Shown here in pieces: positions 1 through 8,516 of a DNA stretch of 64,000 nt. Numbering within the stretch: the stretch's first letter is position 1; every line of letters starts with the position of its first letter. A program made the translations under genes and the position numbers. The notes under the pieces are model-generated. The model did no database searches and was not told where the DNA came from. It was given only the letters and a program-made list of their open reading frames with translations. Source of the DNA: Bacillota bacterium (GTDB lineage Bacteria; Bacillota; Clostridia; Acetivibrionales; DSM-1351); the NCBI GenBank assembly GCA_023392075.1, contig JAEVZU010000116.1:10493-74492 (forward strand), given 5' to 3'.

Positions 1-2
1 AG

Positions 3-179
3 TATCAAAAAGCAAAGAATATCACCGAATATAGGCTATATATGGAGGCTATGGACAAAATACTTCCAAAAGTAAAAAAGATACTGCTTGGAGGAAATAT
101 CAAAACGGAGGGGACCGACTTATGGTTGACAAATGGCGGCGCCGGCAATTCAATTATTAATTCTGGAGGGGATAAATAA
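3..179 (+). CDS. hflK: HflK-like SPFH protein, C-terminal end (5' part outside window)
   Basis: An open frame enters from the left edge and gives 58 residues before TAA. The start of this tail (YRLYMEAMDKILPKVKK) aligns with the tail of the complete HflK-like protein downstream (YRLFLETMEKILPKVNK), so this is another HflK-family SPFH/band 7 protein. Such proteins form large membrane-anchored assemblies with HflC and modulate FtsH-type proteases. The TAA overlaps the ATG of the hflC-like gene by one base (TAATG), which suggests translational coupling in one operon. Only the C-terminal end is visible, so membrane topology and length cannot be judged. Confidence 0.75.
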   Translation, partial: YQKAKNITEYRLYMEAMDKILPKVKKILLGGNIKTEGTDLWLTNGGAGNSIINSGGDK

Positions 180-1099
180 TGGAAGTAAACATAAATAAAA
201 AGGAGAGTCATGTTAAAATAAGCCCTAAAATATTAATAGGTGTGATACTAGGATTGTTACTACTGTGCTTAAACCTGATCATCTATACCGTAGATACTAC
301 GGAGTTTGCAGTTGTAACACAGTTTGGAAATCCTGTAAGTACAGTTCTTGAACCGGGATTAAAAGTGAAACTGCCTGAGCCAATTCAATCTGTGCAGCGC
401 TTTGACAACAGAGTACAGGTTTATGAAGCAGAGCCTCTGGAACTTCTGACATCAGATAAAAAGAGTGTAAAGGTAGATTATTATGGAACCTGGCGAATAA
501 CAGATCCTGTTACCTACATGAAAACCGTAAAGGACAAAGCTGGAGCAGAAGCAAGATTACAGGATGTCTTCTCATCTGGTCTGGGTGTCCAGATGGGGCG
601 TTATAATCTGGATGACCTGATTAACGTGGATACAAATAAATTAAAACTTAACACCATGATGCAGGATGCTGTCCAAAAATGTAAGGAAAAAGCAAAAGAA
701 TATGGTATTGAGGTTGTGGATGCACAAATTAAGGTTTTGAATTTTCCGGATGTTAATAAGCAGAGCGTATTTTCAAGGATGAAGGCAGAACGTGAACAGA
801 TGGCTAAGAAGTATCGTTCTGAAGGAAGCGAGGAGGCAGCCAAAATAAGAGCGGATGCCGAAAAAGAGCAAAAAATAATTCTTTCCGAGGCCTATAAGCA
901 GGCTCAACAGTTAAAGGGCGAGGGAGATGCCGAAGCTATAAAGATATATGCACAGGCTTTTTCAAAAGACCCTAACTTTTATGAATTTATTCGTGCTCTT
1001 GAAACTTATGAAAAAACAATAGATGAAAAAACAACGCTTGTACTACCTTCTAATTCTGAAATTCTAAAATACCTTGAAAGCGGAAAAACCGGTAATTAA
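179..1099 (+). CDS. hflC: HflC-like SPFH/band 7 membrane protein
   Basis: The 306-residue protein has a short charged N-terminus, one hydrophobic segment at about residues 18-38, then the SPFH core beginning 'TTEFAVVTQFGNPV' and a long charged, Ala/Glu/Lys-rich helix at about 200-260. This is the HflC layout: an N-terminal anchor with the SPFH domain outside and a coiled stalk. HflC normally pairs with HflK to form a cage around FtsH. It starts at an ATG overlapping the previous stop, with TGGAGGGG as ribosome site. The next gene follows after 39 bases and is again HflK-like, so the order is K-C-K. Family assignment is secure; the protease link is taken from the family. Confidence 0.88.
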   Translation: MEVNINKKESHVKISPKILIGVILGLLLLCLNLIIYTVDTTEFAVVTQFGNPVSTVLEPGLKVKLPEPIQSVQRFDNRVQVYEAEPLELLTSDKKSVKVDYYGTWRITDPVTYMKTVKDKAGAEARLQDVFSSGLGVQMGRYNLDDLINVDTNKLKLNTMMQDAVQKCKEKAKEYGIEVVDAQIKVLNFPDVNKQSVFSRMKAEREQMAKKYRSEGSEEAAKIRADAEKEQKIILSEAYKQAQQLKGEGDAEAIKIYAQAFSKDPNFYEFIRALETYEKTIDEKTTLVLPSNSEILKYLESGKTGN

Positions 1100-1138
1100 C
1101 CCTTTGGGTAAAAATCTGACAGGAGGAGGCAGAAAACA

Positions 1139-2287
1139 GTGAATGAAAATGGAAAGCCACCAAAACAGGATATTAAAAATATCTTCGGTAACATAATTGA
1201 AAAAGTTAAAGACAAGTTTATATCTTTATATCGATTGTTGAAATGCCATTTATACGGTACAAATCAACAACAAAATTTGAAAGGTAAAATTTCTGTTTTT
1301 GAGGACATATCAAAAGCCTTTGGTCATATTAATCCCCAAAAGGCAGTATTGGCATTACTTGGAGGCCTTGTACTGGTATATGTTCTTACAGGAATTTACA
1401 TGGTTAACCCAGGTGAACAAGCAGTTATCCGGAGATTTGGCAGTATATTGGATAAGCCTGTAGCCGAAGGCATACACTATCGTTTGCCCTGGCCGGTGGA
1501 CTCGGTTGAAAAAGTAAATGTGTCTGAGGTCAGAAGAGCTGAAGTGGGAGTCAGTCTGCCAGATCACATTCATAAAGATAACCCACCTCAGAGTATTCAG
1601 TTGTTGACAGGGGATGAGAATATCATTAGCAGCGAAGCTATCGTACATTATAAAATTAATGATGCAACCAAGTTTTTGTATAATGTAAATTCCAATGACG
1701 AACAACTGGTAAGAAACAGTGTCGAAACGGCATTAGTTTATCTCACTGCAAACATGGGAGTGGACAATATTTTGACAAGTGAAAAAGTCAGTGCACAGAC
1801 AATGATTATGAAGAAGGCACAGGAAATTCTTGATGGTTATAATTCAGGTATCCAGGTTACAACTTTTAATATCCAGGCTATTGTCCCTCCCAATGAGGTA
1901 GCAGATGCTTTCCGGGATGTTACAACAGCAAGAGAGGATAAAGAGAAGGAAATCAATCAGGCAAAGGGATACTATAACAGTTTAATCCCAGAAGCCAGGG
2001 GAAAGGCAAATGAGCAAATTACCAAGGCCGAGTCATATAAGACAGAAATTGTTAATAGAGCCACCGGTGACGCGCAAAAATTTGAAACAATGCTTTCAGA
2101 ATATCAAAAAAATAGTCAGATATACTCCCAGGATACCACCAAGTATAGATTGTTTCTGGAGACAATGGAAAAGATACTGCCCAAGGTCAATAAATTTATT
2201 GTTGACCCGTCGGATGGAAAGGTTAATTTAAAACTTTTTGATCAGGTGGACAATCAAACAGGTTCAGCAGGTAATTCTGTGAATTAA
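1139..2287 (+). CDS. hflK: HflK-like SPFH/band 7 membrane protein (second copy)
   Basis: The 382-residue protein starts at GTG behind AGGAGGAG. A long hydrophilic N-terminus of about 70 residues precedes one membrane segment (about 72-93), then the band 7 core (GIYMVNPGEQAVIRRFG onward) with the HflK feature of a short acidic loop and 'PPNEVADAFRDVTTAREDK'. The Lys/Glu/Ala stalk follows at about 280-340. The cytosolic N-terminal extension is typical of HflK rather than HflC. The protein is a paralogue of the partial gene at the left edge. It probably belongs to the same operon as the hflC-like gene (39-bp gap). No clear terminator follows. Confidence 0.85.
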   Translation: MNENGKPPKQDIKNIFGNIIEKVKDKFISLYRLLKCHLYGTNQQQNLKGKISVFEDISKAFGHINPQKAVLALLGGLVLVYVLTGIYMVNPGEQAVIRRFGSILDKPVAEGIHYRLPWPVDSVEKVNVSEVRRAEVGVSLPDHIHKDNPPQSIQLLTGDENIISSEAIVHYKINDATKFLYNVNSNDEQLVRNSVETALVYLTANMGVDNILTSEKVSAQTMIMKKAQEILDGYNSGIQVTTFNIQAIVPPNEVADAFRDVTTAREDKEKEINQAKGYYNSLIPEARGKANEQITKAESYKTEIVNRATGDAQKFETMLSEYQKNSQIYSQDTTKYRLFLETMEKILPKVNKFIVDPSDGKVNLKLFDQVDNQTGSAGNSVN

Positions 2288-2436
2288 AACATTGACATGT
2301 TTTCACCCATCATGCCCAGCCCGAAAGCAAATATGTACAAAGTTATTTAAAAAACTTGAAGAAGATGGGAAATTAAGGCTAACAAAAAAGAAAGCTCTAT
2401 TAATGTAATGGTAAAAATACATAAACTAAATTTTCA
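2288..2436. other. Short intergenic stretch with possible coding scrap
   Basis: No start-bearing gene was found. One frame on the plus strand (about 2333-2409) reads a Lys/Leu-rich peptide without a start codon and ends in TAA. It may be the tail of a lost gene or chance. Confidence 0.3.
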
Positions 2437-2545
2437 AAGGCCGAATCTTCAAATGAAGTACGGAGGAACCAATAACAGGGGTGAATCCATGCAAATGGTA
2501 GGATATGCCTATTACCCGAGCCCGTCAGCTAACTTCGGAAGCCTA
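2437..2545 (+). ncRNA. ydaO/yuaA c-di-AMP riboswitch
   Basis: Blocks diagnostic of the ydaO class occur in the right order: CCGAATC (2441-2447), ACGGAGGAACC (about 2460-2470), GGGGTGAATCC (about 2478-2488), then CCCGAGCCCGTCAGCTAACT followed by TCGGAAGCC (about 2515-2543). They match the Bacillus ydaO leader as I remember it. The class binds two cyclic di-AMP molecules and usually lowers expression of cell-wall hydrolase and K+ transport genes, which fits the NlpC/P60 gene that follows. The closing stem ends only about 6 bases before the GGAGGA ribosome site, so control could act on ribosome access as well as on transcription. Confidence 0.88.
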
Positions 2546-2561
2546 TTATAGGAGGAAACCA

Positions 2562-3458
2562 ATGGCAGTTAATAAGATTTTTGCAGGATTTATTTTATCA
2601 TCATCTTTTGTGCTTGTCAGCTCAGTTGCATTTGCAGCTAATCAGCCTGCACAAATTATGGGAACAAATGTAAATGTCAGGACATCACCCAATACCTCGG
2701 CAAATATAATTAAAAAGTTATCAAATTCAAGAGTTTCAATTCTTGATAAATCAAATGGCTGGTATAAAATTTCTTTTAGCGGTAAGACAGGCTGGGTCAA
2801 TGATGACTATATAAAAGTTCTTACCATAGATGCAAGAATAAATGCAAACGGTGTTAATTTCAGACAAAGTGCAAGTACCTCGGGAAAAATAATAGATTCT
2901 CTGAGCAAAGGAACAAGAGTAGTTATACTTGATACTTTGGCAGGATGGCACAAGGTTAAGGTCAGTGGAAAGATTGGATATATTTCAGCTAAATTTGTTT
3001 CAGTCGTCGATACTACTGCGAAATCATCCCGTTCAACAACGGCCACAACGATACAATTAAATGCCGTCGAAGATTCTAACAATTCTATTGCAAAAAAAGT
3101 TATTGATTATGCAAAAAAAATGGTCGGAGTCCCATATGTATATGGTGGAAGCAGTCCAAGTGGATTTGACTGCTCCGGCTTTATTGGCTACGTTTTTAAG
3201 AATTTCGGTATAAAACTTAACCGATCTGCATCAAGCATGTATTCAAACGGGAAAAAAGTTTCAAAGAATGCACTAAAAGCAGGTGATCTTTTATTTTTTG
3301 ATGCCTCGTCAAGAAAGGCATCCGGAGCAATTGACCATGCTGGCATATATTTGGGAAATGACCTGTTTATACACGCTTCATCATCAAATGGTGAGGTGAA
3401 AATTACAAGCTTGTCAGAGTATCCGGGAACGTATATAGGTGCAAAAAGAGTACTTTAG
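2562..3458 (+). CDS. Secreted SH3b-SH3b-NlpC/P60 peptidoglycan endopeptidase
   Basis: A start at ATG 2562 is preferred over an in-frame upstream ATG at 2505, because GGAGGA sits 5 bases before it and the protein then opens with a clean signal peptide (about 1-26, cut near AFA-AN). Two bacterial SH3 domains follow at about 32-88 and 92-150, then a Ser/Thr-rich linker and an NlpC/P60 domain (about 175-298). The catalytic Cys is in GFDCSGF (C204), with His in DHAGIY (H259) and FIHASS (H271). Family members cut D-Glu-diamino-acid bonds in wall peptides. The upstream c-di-AMP riboswitch ties expression to osmotic/wall status. The length of 298 residues is normal. Confidence 0.92.
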   Translation: MAVNKIFAGFILSSSFVLVSSVAFAANQPAQIMGTNVNVRTSPNTSANIIKKLSNSRVSILDKSNGWYKISFSGKTGWVNDDYIKVLTIDARINANGVNFRQSASTSGKIIDSLSKGTRVVILDTLAGWHKVKVSGKIGYISAKFVSVVDTTAKSSRSTTATTIQLNAVEDSNNSIAKKVIDYAKKMVGVPYVYGGSSPSGFDCSGFIGYVFKNFGIKLNRSASSMYSNGKKVSKNALKAGDLLFFDASSRKASGAIDHAGIYLGNDLFIHASSSNGEVKITSLSEYPGTYIGAKRVL

Positions 3459-3532
3459 TAATAAAAAGCGAATCTGAATGCACTGCTCTGCTAAGGTGCA
3501 CATGGACGCTAAAATTTGCCATAACTGCTCTT

Positions 3533-3569
3533 TGAGACTCTTTATTATTGTTAAGAGTCTCACTTTTTT
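3533..3569 (+). terminator. Intrinsic terminator after the NlpC/P60 gene
   Basis: A perfect 10-bp stem TGAGACTCTT / AAGAGTCTCA (3533-3542 and 3553-3562) with a 10-base loop is followed by CTTTTTTG. The T-tract lies on the plus-strand side only, so it ends the hydrolase transcript before the convergent antiporter gene. Confidence 0.88.
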
Positions 3570-3587
3570 GAAAAAAATTCCAAAAAT

Positions 3588-5012
3588 CTACAGAATTAAT
3601 GCAGCTATCACAAAAAGCGCCGTTGATATACCGACCGCAGACAGGCTGTAGGGCAGCTGTGACTTAACATGCTCCATAATTGGTATGTCTGATATGGTTG
3701 CAGAAAGTACAGCTGTTTCTCCAAGGGGGGAAGCATTATCGCCTAAGGAACCTCCTGCCAAAACCGCACCTATGACAAGGGGAATACTGGAGCTTGTGCT
3801 TACTGCCAGTGGCAAGGCTATTGGCATGACCAAAGCCCATGTACCCCAGGCCGATCCCATAAAGTATGATGCTGCACACCCTATTAAAAAGATGGCAGCT
3901 GGGATTAATAAAGCTGGGATTTTATCTCCAACCACATTTGTAACAAAGTCTACAAACCCCAAATCCTCAACAATTGAAGAAAGACCCCAACTCAATATCA
4001 GTACAATGATCGGGGGAACAATTTCATTACCTCCCGATAAAAAATGACTTTCGATTTCCTTCATGGGTATTTTTTGTATTACATAGAAAATTGAAGTCAG
4101 TACGATGGTTAAAATTCCGGAAAGCAATATGGATTTTTCAAATTGAGCATTTATTAAAGCGTTAAAAAAGCCTGATCCTTTACCCTTACCCGTGTACCAA
4201 AAAAAGAAAAATGTTGAAGCGATTAGTAAAGATAGCGGTAAAATGAGGTTAAAAGGGCGGGGTGGGGCTTTTTCTTCAAACTTGCATTGCTCATGGGCCT
4301 CATGGCCTGAGTGCTCGCTTTCTTCCTGTTGTTTTTTGTTCACACTTGTATTGATTTTAGTAAATCCAAAATTAAACAGGATTACACTAATACTGATTAA
4401 AAGCATAACGATAGCATAAAAGTTAAATGGAATGCTTTTAATAAACATATTATAGGGTGACTCCTTAAGACCTACCTTGTTTAAGGATGAAGCAATTACG
4501 CCAACAATATATCCTATGTAGGTTGTTCCAAAGGGTATCAATATGATTAAAAGGCATGACGTTACATTGACGACATGAGCAAGTTTGTATTTATTTCCCT
4601 TGAGCTTGTCAATTAAAGCTTTTCCGATTGTGCCTGTTGAAATTACATGAAAGCAACAGTCTATAAAAGTGAAAAGAGTAACGAGCCAGATTGTACCCAA
4701 TGCTCCTTTTTCAGTTTTAACATATTTATTTGCAAGTTCTGAAAAGCCTTTGATACCTCCCGATAACTTCATTATCTCACCAAAAGCTCCAAAAACAAAT
4801 AAAAACAGGATGATATACAAGCTTTCTTCACTGGCTGCTGCTTTAACCAAATGCTCTATTGCCAAAATTGTACCGTCTATAACATTGCCTTTTCCAAGTA
4901 ATATTCCTCCCACAAGAATTCCTATGGTAAGTGACGGAATGATTCTTTTCGTAAACGCTGCAAGCACAATAACAAGTATAGGAATAAATATTGAAACTAA
5001 TCCAAAATTCAA
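3588..5012 (-). CDS. NhaC-family Na+/H+ antiporter
   Basis: A polytopic membrane protein of about 474 residues with roughly 11-13 hydrophobic segments. It has the NhaC-type features of a short N-terminal leader into 'AAFTKRIIPSLTIGILVGG' and Gly/Ser/Ala-rich re-entrant stretches late in the protein (GSAWGTWALVMPIALPLA, GGSLGDNASPLGET). A hydrophilic His/Glu-rich loop (about residues 230-255) lies in the middle. The family exchanges Na+ for H+ or couples Na+ to organic-acid exchange. The longest open frame begins 69 bases upstream, but the hydrophobic protein most likely starts at TTG 5012 (LNFGLVS). The gene stands alone, convergent with the NlpC/P60 gene. Confidence 0.8.
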   Translation of the reverse strand: MNFGLVSIFIPILVIVLAAFTKRIIPSLTIGILVGGILLGKGNVIDGTILAIEHLVKAAASEESLYIILFLFVFGAFGEIMKLSGGIKGFSELANKYVKTEKGALGTIWLVTLFTFIDCCFHVISTGTIGKALIDKLKGNKYKLAHVVNVTSCLLIILIPFGTTYIGYIVGVIASSLNKVGLKESPYNMFIKSIPFNFYAIVMLLISISVILFNFGFTKINTSVNKKQQEESEHSGHEAHEQCKFEEKAPPRPFNLILPLSLLIASTFFFFWYTGKGKGSGFFNALINAQFEKSILLSGILTIVLTSIFYVIQKIPMKEIESHFLSGGNEIVPPIIVLILSWGLSSIVEDLGFVDFVTNVVGDKIPALLIPAAIFLIGCAASYFMGSAWGTWALVMPIALPLAVSTSSSIPLVIGAVLAGGSLGDNASPLGETAVLSATISDIPIMEHVKSQLPYSLSAVGISTALFVIAALIL

Positions 5013-5154
5013 AGTAATCACACCTTTAATATATATATTAATTAATAGTATTACTTTCGTATCGATTTTCATCCATTGCAAATAACACTACTAATATTTG
5101 TACTACAAAATAAATACATTAATAAACTATTTGAACGGGTAATTCAAGTAATGG

Positions 5155-5183
5155 TTGACTCGTTGAAAACATTAACATATAAT
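5155..5183 (+). promoter_or_regulatory. Sigma-A type promoter
   Basis: TTGACT (5155-5160), a 17-base spacer and TATAAT (5178-5183) form a near-consensus promoter. It points to the right and is immediately followed by a long operator-like palindrome. Confidence 0.65.
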
Positions 5184-5190
5184 AAAAATA

Positions 5191-5218
5191 TTATATATGA
5201 ACAATTGTTCATATATAA
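5191..5218. promoter_or_regulatory. 28-bp perfect palindrome, likely repressor operator
   Basis: The 14-base half site TTATATATGAACAA is followed directly by its exact reverse complement, centred at 5204/5205. The core TGAACAATTGTTCA looks like the operators of TetR-type repressors. It begins 8 bases after the -10 box, where a bound repressor would block initiation. No repressor gene is visible next to it. Confidence 0.6.
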
Positions 5219-5316
5219 GCAACTGACGAAACAGGTACTGTGGTTCATACAGTGGTACCGTTAAAATAGACAAGCGAACACACATTTAGAGCAAAAGAAA
5301 TTTGGACAGGAGCTCT

Positions 5317-5487
5317 TATATGAATAAATGTAAGTTAATATATTTGCGGGGAATGAGGAGATCAAAAATAATATTATTCAAAAATGCAGTTAATGAGGGA
5401 CTAATAACAATTATACCAAAACCCTTTATGAAAGTTTTCATGAAATCCTACTTGGGCAATTTTCGAAAAAAAGCCAAAATAAATTGA
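5317..5487 (+). CDS. Small hypothetical ORF
   Basis: ATG 5320 or an upstream in-frame codon opens a basic peptide of about 55 residues (start MNKCKLIYLRGMRRSK, end GNFRKKAKIN). A weak AGGAG lies upstream, and the ORF is downstream of the promoter/operator pair. I do not recognise it. It may be a decayed scrap rather than a gene. Confidence 0.2.
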   Translation, partial: YMNKCKLIYLRGMRRSKIILFKNAVNEGLITIIPKPFMKVFMKSYLGNFRKKAKIN

Positions 5488-5541
5488 ATATTTAAAACGT
5501 AAGCAAATGAAATACAGACATAAATGAAAGAGGGGTAACAA

Positions 5542-5634
5542 TTGGGACTTTATTCAAAATATATTCATCCTAGAATAATAGATAATATACTTTCAAATCC
5601 AGAGGTTACAGAGTATCGGAAAGACATCTTATGA
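5542..5634 (+). pseudogene. N-terminal stump of a SAM-dependent methyltransferase
   Basis: A TTG start behind GAGGGG opens a 30-residue frame with 'GLYSKYIHPRIIDNILSNPE' and then stops at TGA. This resembles the opening of class I methyltransferases annotated as UbiE/Type 11 in Clostridia (G-x-Y-S-K/R-Y...P..hD). The SAM-binding part is missing; a terminator palindrome lies just beyond. The gene seems to have been amputated, leaving its promoter, operator and ribosome site. The short match makes the assignment tentative. Confidence 0.4.
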
Positions 5635-5645
5635 TACATAGTATA

Positions 5646-5695
5646 AAAAGCCCCTCCAATTACGCGAAATAATAATTTCGCGTAATTGGAGGGGC
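5646..5695 (-). terminator. Strong terminator with 21-bp perfect stem
   Basis: GCCCCTCCAATTACGCGAAAT (5650-5670) pairs perfectly with 5675-5695 across a 4-base loop. Read on the minus strand the stem is followed by TTTTTATAC, so it ends the RiPP operon coming from the right. On the plus strand no T-tract follows. Confidence 0.75.
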
Positions 5696-5756
5696 GATAC
5701 ATTGGTATCTTATCATAATCAAAAATATGTATGGAAATCTGATGACATAAAAATTA

Positions 5757-5795
5757 TCACTTACATTGTTTCATGATGGTTAATAAATCTTCCAT
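5757..5795 (-). CDS. Possible 12-residue peptide
   Basis: Between the TIGR04066-type gene and the terminator, a GGGGGAGA ribosome site precedes ATG and a short frame MEDLLTIMKQCK followed by TGA. It is too short to assign. The strong ribosome site is the only support; it may be the remnant of a lost downstream gene of the RiPP operon. Confidence 0.2.
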   Translation of the reverse strand: MEDLLTIMKQCK

Positions 5796-5885
5796 TGTAA
5801 ATTCTCCCCCGCTTAGAGTCCCAAAGTAAGAGTAACTGTTTTTTCGGGTGAATACGGCATTTTTCCGTCGTATAAAATATATTTC

Positions 5886-7028
5886 CTATACTATTTGTAC
5901 ATCACTGTACCCAATAAGCTTTTCAATAGCTTTGTCTACCATATGGTTGGAATCGCTTTTATCCAGTATATTAAGTACAGGTATTCTATTACTGCTGTAA
6001 CGCATTTTCTTCTCATTAATAAACCTGTAATCCAATGAAATATAAGACTGCACATGTTCCTCATGTGCTCTTTCCCAATCGAATTGCATGTTTGCAATGT
6101 TGAAGAAATCAACCTCAAATCCAAGCTTATATTTAATCGAATTCGTATACGTATCAAATCCCTCAGGCTTATAATCTTCATACAGCAAGCTGGCTATTAC
6201 AACGTCCGGAGCTACAGTTTGCGAGATTTCGAAGGCAAGTAGGCCGAATTTGTTGGTAAACTTTCTGTTAAACGGCATTATAGCCCCGGGTACTCCGATA
6301 ATTATAATATCGGGCTCTTCGGTTTTTTCGATTTTCTTGATGAATCTATTGAACATCAATACTTTATCGACATCAGAAATAGTATTTCCATACATAAATG
6401 AAGGAAAAGGATGGAACCCCATCATCTCACAGTACGACCTGGTACCTATCTGACTTATTTTATATCCTGATTCCTGAATTTTTTCCCTTAGTGCAAGCTG
6501 GATTTCAAATTTATTTGTTCTCTCAGATATTCCAACCGTCAAAATAACAGGTGTGTCTATTTCTTCAATACTTTCGTTCTCAATGACTATCTCCTCCGGT
6601 AGAACATTCTGAATTCCATCAAAGTACTTGAAATACACTCCTTTACTATTACACAAAGACAATATCTCTTTAGCAGCCTCTCCATCCAATTTCAATGAGC
6701 ATATTATGTTTTTTTTCGATTTTACGGCCAATGTAATTTTATTAAAAATATATTTTTCAAAATCAAACGGTAGATGTGATTCAACAATCATTACGGTATC
6801 GCATAAGTCCAGTGATTTTTCAAAATCCGCGGATACCAATATGCCTATATCCGGTCCACGATCTGCCATACCCGCATCTTTTCCTGTAAAGCCCCATCCA
6901 TTTGGAGATACAAGGCACGATATGTCATATTCCGTAAGCAAAGACCTGTGCCTTAATACTGGAGTAAATTCCAAATTGTACGGATAAATCAAAAGCCTCT
7001 CATTTTTTTTCATATTAGTACACTCCAT
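5886..7028 (-). CDS. TIGR04066-type peptide maturation system protein
   Basis: This 380-residue soluble protein starts at ATG 7028, five bases after GAGAGGTG and two bases after the radical SAM gene stops, so the two are surely co-expressed. The opening (KKNERLLIYPYNLEFTPVLR) and the phrase MADRGPDIGILVS match the family I know as the 'TIGR04066 peptide maturation system protein' that accompanies CLI_3235-type precursors and CcpM. A second half (about 160-340) carries GVSERTNKFE-like and PDIIIIGVPGAIMPFN motifs that look like a nucleotide-binding or TIM-like fold. Its biochemical role is not established; it may hold the precursor or form part of the maturase complex. Confidence 0.78.
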   Translation of the reverse strand: MECTNMKKNERLLIYPYNLEFTPVLRHRSLLTEYDISCLVSPNGWGFTGKDAGMADRGPDIGILVSADFEKSLDLCDTVMIVESHLPFDFEKYIFNKITLAVKSKKNIICSLKLDGEAAKEILSLCNSKGVYFKYFDGIQNVLPEEIVIENESIEEIDTPVILTVGISERTNKFEIQLALREKIQESGYKISQIGTRSYCEMMGFHPFPSFMYGNTISDVDKVLMFNRFIKKIEKTEEPDIIIIGVPGAIMPFNRKFTNKFGLLAFEISQTVAPDVVIASLLYEDYKPEGFDTYTNSIKYKLGFEVDFFNIANMQFDWERAHEEHVQSYISLDYRFINEKKMRYSSNRIPVLNILDKSDSNHMVDKAIEKLIGYSDVQIV

Positions 7029-7030
7029 TA

Positions 7031-8500
7031 TTACACCTCTCGTTCCGCCATATAAAAATCATAAATTTCTTCGCCTAATTCAGCCCCAAATTCCCTTAAA
7101 GTACAGATATCCTTTAATAAACTATCAGCTGAGTTTCTTACATAACTGCATCTTGAAACCTTTTTTTCCATTGACAGACTATCCTTTTCATCCGCTGCTG
7201 CTGCACATAAATTGCAAAACATAAGTGCCCAACAGTTTATACACTTCTTTTCACTTATTTTTCCTACATTAAGCAAAGATCTTATTTTATCTACATCAAA
7301 ACCAGCATCTATATTTCCAATTTTCATTAGTGGAGATGCTTCACTAACCCTTTCACACGGGTAGAAATTACCGTCAACATCCATAAACAGCCTTTGAACC
7401 CCTGGCATACATGGTCCTCCATGATGAATTTTATCAGGTAGCTCTGCTCTCATTTGCAATCGGCTGTATTTATCCTTTCTTTCGATGTAATGCCTCGATA
7501 GTAGTTTTGATGTATATTTCTCGTCCAGATAACCAAGCTTTGATAAAAATATCTTAAAAAATTCATATTGAGTTTCAGAAATATAATTTTCGTTTACTTT
7601 TATAGTATTTTTTCTATATAAATCAGATATTTCTGAAGCAATAATATTTGCTTCTTTTGCTGTTTCAAAATCAGTAAAAAAATTATTTACACAGCTAAAC
7701 TCATTCTGCGGATCCAATACGGCATTAAAGGACACATTTTTCCGCAAATAAACAGGAAATTTCTCTTTTATCATTTCCAGATTTTCCATTACTTTTTCAA
7801 AAGTCCCTTTGTCGTCATATCCATAAACCCTGTTCTTGTTATGCACTTCAGAAGGGCCATCAAGACTGATAAGCATATGTAAATTATGCTTTTGAAAATA
7901 ATTGACAATCTCCTCGGTTAAAAGGGTTGCATTTGTTGTCAAGTTTAAGTAAATAGTTTTCCCCTCTGCTCTTTCTTCAAAGTACTCAATGCAATTTTTT
8001 ATGAATGCAAATTCAAGCAGAGGCTCACCACCATAGAATGACAGGCAACTTCTCTCATTATCCTTTGAATGCTCAATATAAAAATCTATTCCCTTTCTGG
8101 CTGTTTCAATAGTCATTTTCTCATTTGAATGAACCCTATTTTCATACTTTCCTGAGTAAACACAATATTTGCACCTTAGATTACATTGCTTTGTTATCTG
8201 TAGTGTAAGCATTTTAACTTTATTATTGAGGTAGCTTAAAATTGTATCATTTAACGGATGGTACATTTCCTTTGCCCTTTTTTCTGATAAGAAACCTAAA
8301 TCACGCAAATGATCAATTGACTCTACAGCTTGTGCACTGAATTCCGAGGTGCATTTACCGGTATCATCACTATTTCTATAGTAATCAAGTATCTTATATT
8401 GATCTTCCGATAAGCTGAGAATGACATTTTTGTTGACGTCATACAGATAATGCCCTCCGGGAGTTTTAAACAGGTGTATAAAAGAATCCAAAACTATCAC
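7031..8500 (-). CDS. ccpM: Radical SAM/SPASM Cys-rich peptide maturase (CcpM-type)
   Basis: A 489-residue radical SAM enzyme. The 4Fe-4S/SAM motif is CNLRCKYC (C106, C110, C113), followed by the FYGGEPLLE glycine motif. The C-terminal third carries a SPASM-type cluster region (CMPGVQRLF, FYPCERVS, CINCWALMFCNLCA). An N-terminal domain of about 90 residues fits a RiPP recognition element. The gene sits directly downstream of a Cys-rich precursor and upstream of the TIGR04066 partner, the standard CLI_3235/CcpM arrangement. It presumably makes thioether cross-links from precursor cysteines, as related ranthipeptide and sactipeptide enzymes do; bond type is inferred. The start is GTG 8500, spaced from AAGGAGGA. 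Confidence 0.88.
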   Translation of the reverse strand: MIVLDSFIHLFKTPGGHYLYDVNKNVILSLSEDQYKILDYYRNSDDTGKCTSEFSAQAVESIDHLRDLGFLSEKRAKEMYHPLNDTILSYLNNKVKMLTLQITKQCNLRCKYCVYSGKYENRVHSNEKMTIETARKGIDFYIEHSKDNERSCLSFYGGEPLLEFAFIKNCIEYFEERAEGKTIYLNLTTNATLLTEEIVNYFQKHNLHMLISLDGPSEVHNKNRVYGYDDKGTFEKVMENLEMIKEKFPVYLRKNVSFNAVLDPQNEFSCVNNFFTDFETAKEANIIASEISDLYRKNTIKVNENYISETQYEFFKIFLSKLGYLDEKYTSKLLSRHYIERKDKYSRLQMRAELPDKIHHGGPCMPGVQRLFMDVDGNFYPCERVSEASPLMKIGNIDAGFDVDKIRSLLNVGKISEKKCINCWALMFCNLCAAAADEKDSLSMEKKVSRCSYVRNSADSLLKDICTLREFGAELGEEIYDFYMAEREV

Positions 8501-8516
8501 ATCCTCCTTATTAATT

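Noticed and set aside
3685..4047. 120-residue plus-strand frame inside the antiporter region
   Set aside because: It is antisense to a clear membrane protein and its composition is what a mirrored membrane gene gives.
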